Shown: positions 4,772-7,232 of the stretch, in pieces
Numbering within the stretch: the first letter of the stretch is position 1
Layout of the letters: each line of letters opens with the position of its first letter
Assembly (NCBI GenBank): GCA_003660905.1
Contig: QMVB01000049.1
Span: 1 to 7,232, forward strand
DNA length: 7,232 nt
Origin: Candidatus Nanohalarchaeota archaeon
Lineage (GTDB): Archaea; EX4484-52
Direction of reading: 5' to 3'
Position numbers and translations under genes: made by a program
Notes under the pieces: generated by a model
What the model was told of the DNA's origin: nothing
Databases searched by the model: none
What the model saw: the letters and a program-made list of their open reading frames with translations, nothing else

Positions 4772-6673
4772 ATGAATTCAAAAACCAAAATGCAAATGGC
4801 GTCAATTCTAATCATATCCTTATTCTTAATCATAGGAATATATGCCTTATACCCAGATAAAGTCAATACCTTATTAGAGGCAGACTCATTCAATCCACAA
4901 AAGCCCATTTTCGATTCAGTAGAATGCGTAGATGAAATAACGAGAAGCCATGATTTGTATTTTACCACAACCTCTTATTCAAATGGAGAGGTATTTCAGG
5001 CAGGAGATAGTTGGGAAGCAACATATACATGCACTGGCGCAGATGTATCTGGTGCATGCAACACAAAAATGACATTATCTTCTGTAAATTGTCCGCAATA
5101 CTATACTCCTTATTATTATATTAAAATGAACGACCAATGCATCTATGGAACAGGATATTATGCAGATAGAGGCACTTATCTCGATTTCTGCAACAATTTT
5201 CCTAAATACAATTCAGGTTATGCCTTTGACAAGGGTCAAACAATTAAAGTGGAGGCAACATGCAGAAAAGATTGGTGCGGTTTTTGGGAAACTGATAAAT
5301 GTTTTGTTCCACCAAATAGCATATCCTACACAGGCATAGAAGTCAAGCAATTAGAAAAATCATTAGTATATTACGGACATGATGTGATAAAAAATAACAT
5401 TCCTCAAAGTTGGGGTTGCAGACAGCAATCATTATATGACAGTGAACTTGGAAGCAACCAATTGACAGGATTCAATGACTTTACCTCTGTTGCCTATTCA
5501 ATAGCGGATTTCCTAAAGGGAAGCAAGAATGATAAATTAATCAAGCCAGACACAGACGAGTGGAAAGTAGGAGAAATAAAACTATATGTAGCAGGATATA
5601 AGCCAATTGATGACATAAATATAAATTACTATAACAACAAACCAGTTTACTGCTTAGCGCCAACAAAGCAACTATTGTCATTCTCCAAATACACAACAAG
5701 AAGCGGAGCAACCTACGATGTACCAGACAAAGTTGCATATACTGGAGGGATGGATTTCTGTTGCACAAATGCAGACTGTGCTGGAACAGGAATGAGTTGC
5801 GATATAGATACATTTACCTGCAAAGAAACAGCATCATGCCAAAATAATTTAGATTGTACCAGATTCATAGAATCCTCATGCAAAAGAGTATATCCAAAAT
5901 GGGAAGTAACAGGCGGAGAATGCATAGATGGACAATGCAAAAAAACCACAAGAACTGTAGTATGCTCTGAACAATGTCCTGATTCATGCCAACCGGGTTA
6001 TCACTGCTACAACGAAGAGGAATGCCGACCAGATACACAAGCCTGTCCAACAGGCAGATGCTGTGATGGAACAGGTGGACAGGATATAAGAACATGCAAT
6101 AATATGGGATATTCCACAGCTTACTCTTGTTGTCTTAATTTAGATTCCAGAGCAGGTGTAGGAGTATGCGCTAAATCCTGCGGAGTTGCATGCGACTATG
6201 ATGGCACATGCGAACCGCAATTCGGCGAAACCGTAGCCACATGCACAGATTGTCATGTATGCGGAGACGGACTATTAAACTCAAAATACGAAACATGCAA
6301 GACCTGTCCTGAAGATGTAATTACAGTGAAAGGAGAACATGCATGCGATAAACCGCCTCAAGTATGCAAACCATACGACATAATCTGCCTATTCAACAAA
6401 TACATCACAATTCCAATCAAAGAAGCATTAAGCAATTTGGCATGGGCATACAAAGTATTTGCTTTAATGGTGGCAGGAATAGGCGCATTGATTGGATTCG
6501 GAATTTCATACACCAAACTGGAAAAGCAATTTAAAAAGAAAGAAGAATTAAGGATAGGCATCTCTTTATTGGCAGGATTGGCAGTTGGATTCATGATATA
6601 CCAATATTTCGGCATAGGAGCAATAATATTGGCGATATATATAGTGGCTAAAGTGGCAATGAAGGTAGTATGA
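4772..6673 (+). CDS. Large Cys-rich membrane protein with C-terminal helix cluster (633 aa)
   Basis: Residues 10-26 are a signal peptide or anchor. Residues 40-180 form an N-terminal domain with paired cysteines and a likely beta-sandwich; its FDKGQTIKVEA segment and GDSWEATYTC segment echo parts of the 3052-4575 N-terminal domain, suggesting distant homology. Residues 180-320 have few cysteines. Residues 330-540 carry about 33 cysteines, including CCTNADC, SCDIDTFTCK, GRCCDG, YSCC and a CGDGLL...ETCKTC module (497-512) of the type found in the other two secreted proteins. The C-terminus has a helix at 561-580, a charged loop (KLEKQFKKKEEL) and a hydrophobic stretch 595-630, probably two helices hinged at YQYFGIG. 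This multi-helix end differs from the single anchor of its neighbour and superficially resembles small pore or pilin-type membrane domains; I do not claim a family. It is probably a surface or virion protein working with the 3052-4575 product. Confidence 0.87.
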   Translation: MNSKTKMQMASILIISLFLIIGIYALYPDKVNTLLEADSFNPQKPIFDSVECVDEITRSHDLYFTTTSYSNGEVFQAGDSWEATYTCTGADVSGACNTKMTLSSVNCPQYYTPYYYIKMNDQCIYGTGYYADRGTYLDFCNNFPKYNSGYAFDKGQTIKVEATCRKDWCGFWETDKCFVPPNSISYTGIEVKQLEKSLVYYGHDVIKNNIPQSWGCRQQSLYDSELGSNQLTGFNDFTSVAYSIADFLKGSKNDKLIKPDTDEWKVGEIKLYVAGYKPIDDININYYNNKPVYCLAPTKQLLSFSKYTTRSGATYDVPDKVAYTGGMDFCCTNADCAGTGMSCDIDTFTCKETASCQNNLDCTRFIESSCKRVYPKWEVTGGECIDGQCKKTTRTVVCSEQCPDSCQPGYHCYNEEECRPDTQACPTGRCCDGTGGQDIRTCNNMGYSTAYSCCLNLDSRAGVGVCAKSCGVACDYDGTCEPQFGETVATCTDCHVCGDGLLNSKYETCKTCPEDVITVKGEHACDKPPQVCKPYDIICLFNKYITIPIKEALSNLAWAYKVFALMVAGIGALIGFGISYTKLEKQFKKKEELRIGISLLAGLAVGFMIYQYFGIGAIILAIYIVAKVAMKVV

Positions 6674-6680
6674 TTGACAC

Positions 6681-6727
6681 TCCCTACTGCTGAAGCAGGG
6701 GGCTTTTTATATGCCTAATATTGTAAT
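6681..6727 (-). repeat. Left 47 bp inverted repeat
   Basis: The reverse complement of this stretch matches 7109-7155 at 45 of 47 positions with no gap. It holds the last five codons and stop of the 38-residue minus-strand gene (ITILGI end), an A-run, and the hairpin CTGC-loop-GCAG flanked by CCC/GGG. Similarity stops sharply at both edges. No target-site duplication is evident in the flanks (TGATTGACAC left, TGAATATATG right). Confidence 0.9.
6682..6708 (+). terminator. Hairpin plus T-run after the large Cys-rich gene
   Basis: CCC, TA bulge, CTGC, TGAA loop, GCAG, GGG, then GCTTTTT starts 9 nt after the stop at 6673. The T-run fits archaeal termination by U-tract and the stem would help. The structure is also the left inverted repeat, so the terminator may have been supplied by the mobile element. 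Confidence 0.6.
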
Positions 6728-6823
6728 ACCAATCGGATAAAACGCCTGATAAGCCACAACATACAACCAGCCTAAAAGCGTAACAATTATAGTGGTCTGC
6801 AAAATTGCATTCAGTAACTTCAT
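6707..6823 (-). CDS. Single-pass membrane peptide (38 aa)
   Basis: The minus strand encodes 38 residues: a short start (MKLLNAILQT), a hydrophobic helix (about 11-26, TIIVTLLGWLYVVAYQ), then AFYPIGITILGI. GTGATAAT sits just before the ATG, the same ribosome-site layout as the genes at 1860 and 3052, which argues for real translation. I know no family; it could be a holin-like, toxin-like or subunit-type membrane peptide. The last residues ITILGI and the stop lie inside the left inverted repeat and coincide with the end of the TnpB fragment at 7129, so its natural C-terminus may have been replaced. It converges on the large gene ending at 6673. Confidence 0.6.
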   Translation of the reverse strand: MKLLNAILQTTIIVTLLGWLYVVAYQAFYPIGITILGI

Positions 6824-6832
6824 ATTATCACT

Positions 6833-6876
6833 GTTTCAAGGAGACCACCGTTTTCAAACGGTGGAGGAATTGAAAC
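6833..6876 (+). other. Hairpin resembling an IS200/IS605 right end (omega-RNA-like)
   Basis: Outer arms GTTTCAA and TTGAAAC (7 bp) and inner arms CCACCGTT and AACGGTGG (8 bp, TTCA loop) are separated by an unpaired GGAGA/AGGAA internal loop. A stem followed by GAGGaa-TTGAA is the style of TnpB omega-RNA 3' ends, where the guide begins directly after. If so, the guide would start at 6877 (TTTTGCAGATACC...), which is itself TnpB-coding sequence. The GTTTCAA...TTGAAAC ends also recall archaeal CRISPR repeats, but only one copy exists. No transcript evidence can be read from sequence. Confidence 0.45.
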
Positions 6877-6877
6877 T

Positions 6878-7129
6878 TTTGCAGATACCACAGTACAACT
6901 GCACCACCTTTCTTATGCAAATATAAAAGATATGACGAATCTTCCAAGCGATATTGTTCAGGAAGCGAGAAAGGATATTTGGACATTTCGCAGTGTTCTT
7001 GAAGAGCGAAACTATTGCGGTACTGTTCGATTCAGCAAATGCACGATAAGATTAAACAAACGCTGGTTTAAGTATATTACAACAGAGAGAAATACACCGG
7101 CATTCAAGATTACAATATTAGGCATATAA
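6878..7129 (+). pseudogene. tnpB: TnpB (IS200/IS605 OrfB) N-terminal fragment
   Basis: Translated in frame, this gives about 83 residues with the N-terminal TnpB signature: LHHLSYANI, then LPSDIVQEARKD, then TVRFSKCTIRLNKRWFKY, then NTPAFKIT. In intact TnpB (roughly 350-400 residues) this precedes the RuvC-like nuclease with its D-E-D residues and zinc finger, all missing here. Homology begins directly after the 6833-6876 hairpin and has no start codon until the ATG at 6932, so the first part of the gene is lost too. The C-terminus breaks off after KITI at the right inverted repeat, ending LGI-stop. No nuclease or transposition activity is expected. A role of the truncated protein in RNA binding is conceivable but unsupported. 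Confidence 0.75.
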
Positions 7130-7155
7130 AAAGTCCCCTGCTTCAGCAGTGGGGA
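7109..7155 (+). repeat. Right 47 bp inverted repeat
   Basis: This is the partner of 6681-6727. It contains the last five codons and stop of the TnpB fragment and a hairpin with TTCA loop (CCC 7135-7137, CTGC 7138-7141, GCAG 7146-7149, bulged T, GGG 7151-7153). The trailing GGGGATGAA is the style of an IS200/IS605 right end. The two differences from the left copy fall at 7134 (T for C) and 7151 (G for A). Confidence 0.9.
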
Positions 7156-7199
7156 TGAATATATGCACACTTTTGTATAAGAATATATACGCACAAACA

Positions 7200-7207
7200 T
7201 TTATAAA
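7200..7207 (+). promoter_or_regulatory. TATA box for a gene starting at the window edge
   Basis: TTTATAAA followed by CCTTTT is nearly the same as the box at 1376-1383 (followed by CTTTT). Its centre is 25.5 nt from the ATG at 7229 and 21.5 nt from the ATG at 7225, so a leaderless gene probably begins at 7229 and leaves the window at once. Only the geometry supports this. Confidence 0.45.
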
Positions 7208-7232
7208 CCTTTTGTATATAGTTAATGTATGA

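Larger units (their letters stand above)
6681..7155. mobile_element. IS200/IS605-derived inverted-repeat relic (475 bp)
   Basis: The block is bounded by 47 bp inverted repeats, each ending in a CCC-CTGC-GCAG-GGG hairpin like those at IS200/IS605 right ends. Inside are a TnpB N-terminal fragment on the plus strand and a second right-end-like hairpin in the middle (6833-6876). True IS200/IS605 elements lack terminal inverted repeats, so two right-end segments in opposite orientation imply a rearranged pair of elements, or a palindrome-associated derivative that could be moved in trans. No TnpA gene and no complete TnpB are present. Confidence 0.6.

Noticed and set aside
6452..6670. VirB2/TrbC-type pilin or holin domain at the C-terminus of the 633-residue protein
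   Set aside because: The resemblance is only in helix number and spacing. Without a profile or structure comparison it cannot be claimed.
6833..6876. Possible CRISPR repeat (GTTTCAA...TTGAAAC ends)
   Set aside because: There is one copy only, no spacers and no Cas gene. The nested stem with TTCA loop next to a TnpB fragment fits an IS200/IS605 end better.
7012..7200. Minus-strand 62-residue ORF over the TnpB fragment
   Set aside because: It is antisense to clear TnpB homology and crosses the right inverted repeat; no start signal is visible.

Overview
The window looks archaeal. It is AT-rich, with Ile read mostly by ATA and Arg by AGA. Several starts carry GTGAT, GGAG or GGAGAT just upstream, matching an archaeal 16S 3' end (AUCACCUCC). 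The octamer TTTATAAA, an archaeal TATA box, sits at the spacing expected for leadered or leaderless starts. Many very small basic proteins, large cysteine-rich surface proteins and an IS200/IS605-type relic suggest an accessory region: a provirus, plasmid or integrated element, possibly of a DPANN-like archaeon. The host assignment is inference.

Layout. Positions 1-1250 hold a promoter, a small basic ORF and a membrane-anchored transglutaminase-like protein with a Cys-rich stalk. A tiny Gly/Arg-rich gene (1247-1354) on the minus strand ends tail-to-tail with it. A palindromic TATA box (1376-1383) could fire both that gene and the plus-strand run that follows.

Positions 1418-3034 hold five compact plus-strand genes. 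The outer two are paralogues with a gap-free nucleotide duplication at an offset of 1194 bp. Both look like PaREP1/HEPN-type helical proteins and keep an R-x5-H motif. Three small basic proteins of unknown role lie between them.

Positions 3052-6673 encode two large secreted or membrane-anchored Cys-rich proteins (about 41 and 44 cysteines) with a 61-residue basic protein between them. With the transglutaminase-like protein they share a CGDG-type Cys module, so the three probably act at the same outer surface. A virion spike or adhesin, or a host cell-surface complex, are the obvious options; neither is proven.

Positions 6681-7155 are a 475 bp block bounded by 47 bp inverted repeats (45/47 identical). 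It contains a minus-strand gene for a 38-residue membrane peptide, a central hairpin resembling an IS200/IS605 right end, and an N-terminal TnpB fragment. Strikingly, the membrane peptide and the TnpB fragment end in the same five codons, stop and hairpin, because both stops lie inside the inverted repeats. The window closes with another TTTATAAA box whose spacing predicts a leaderless gene starting at the very edge.
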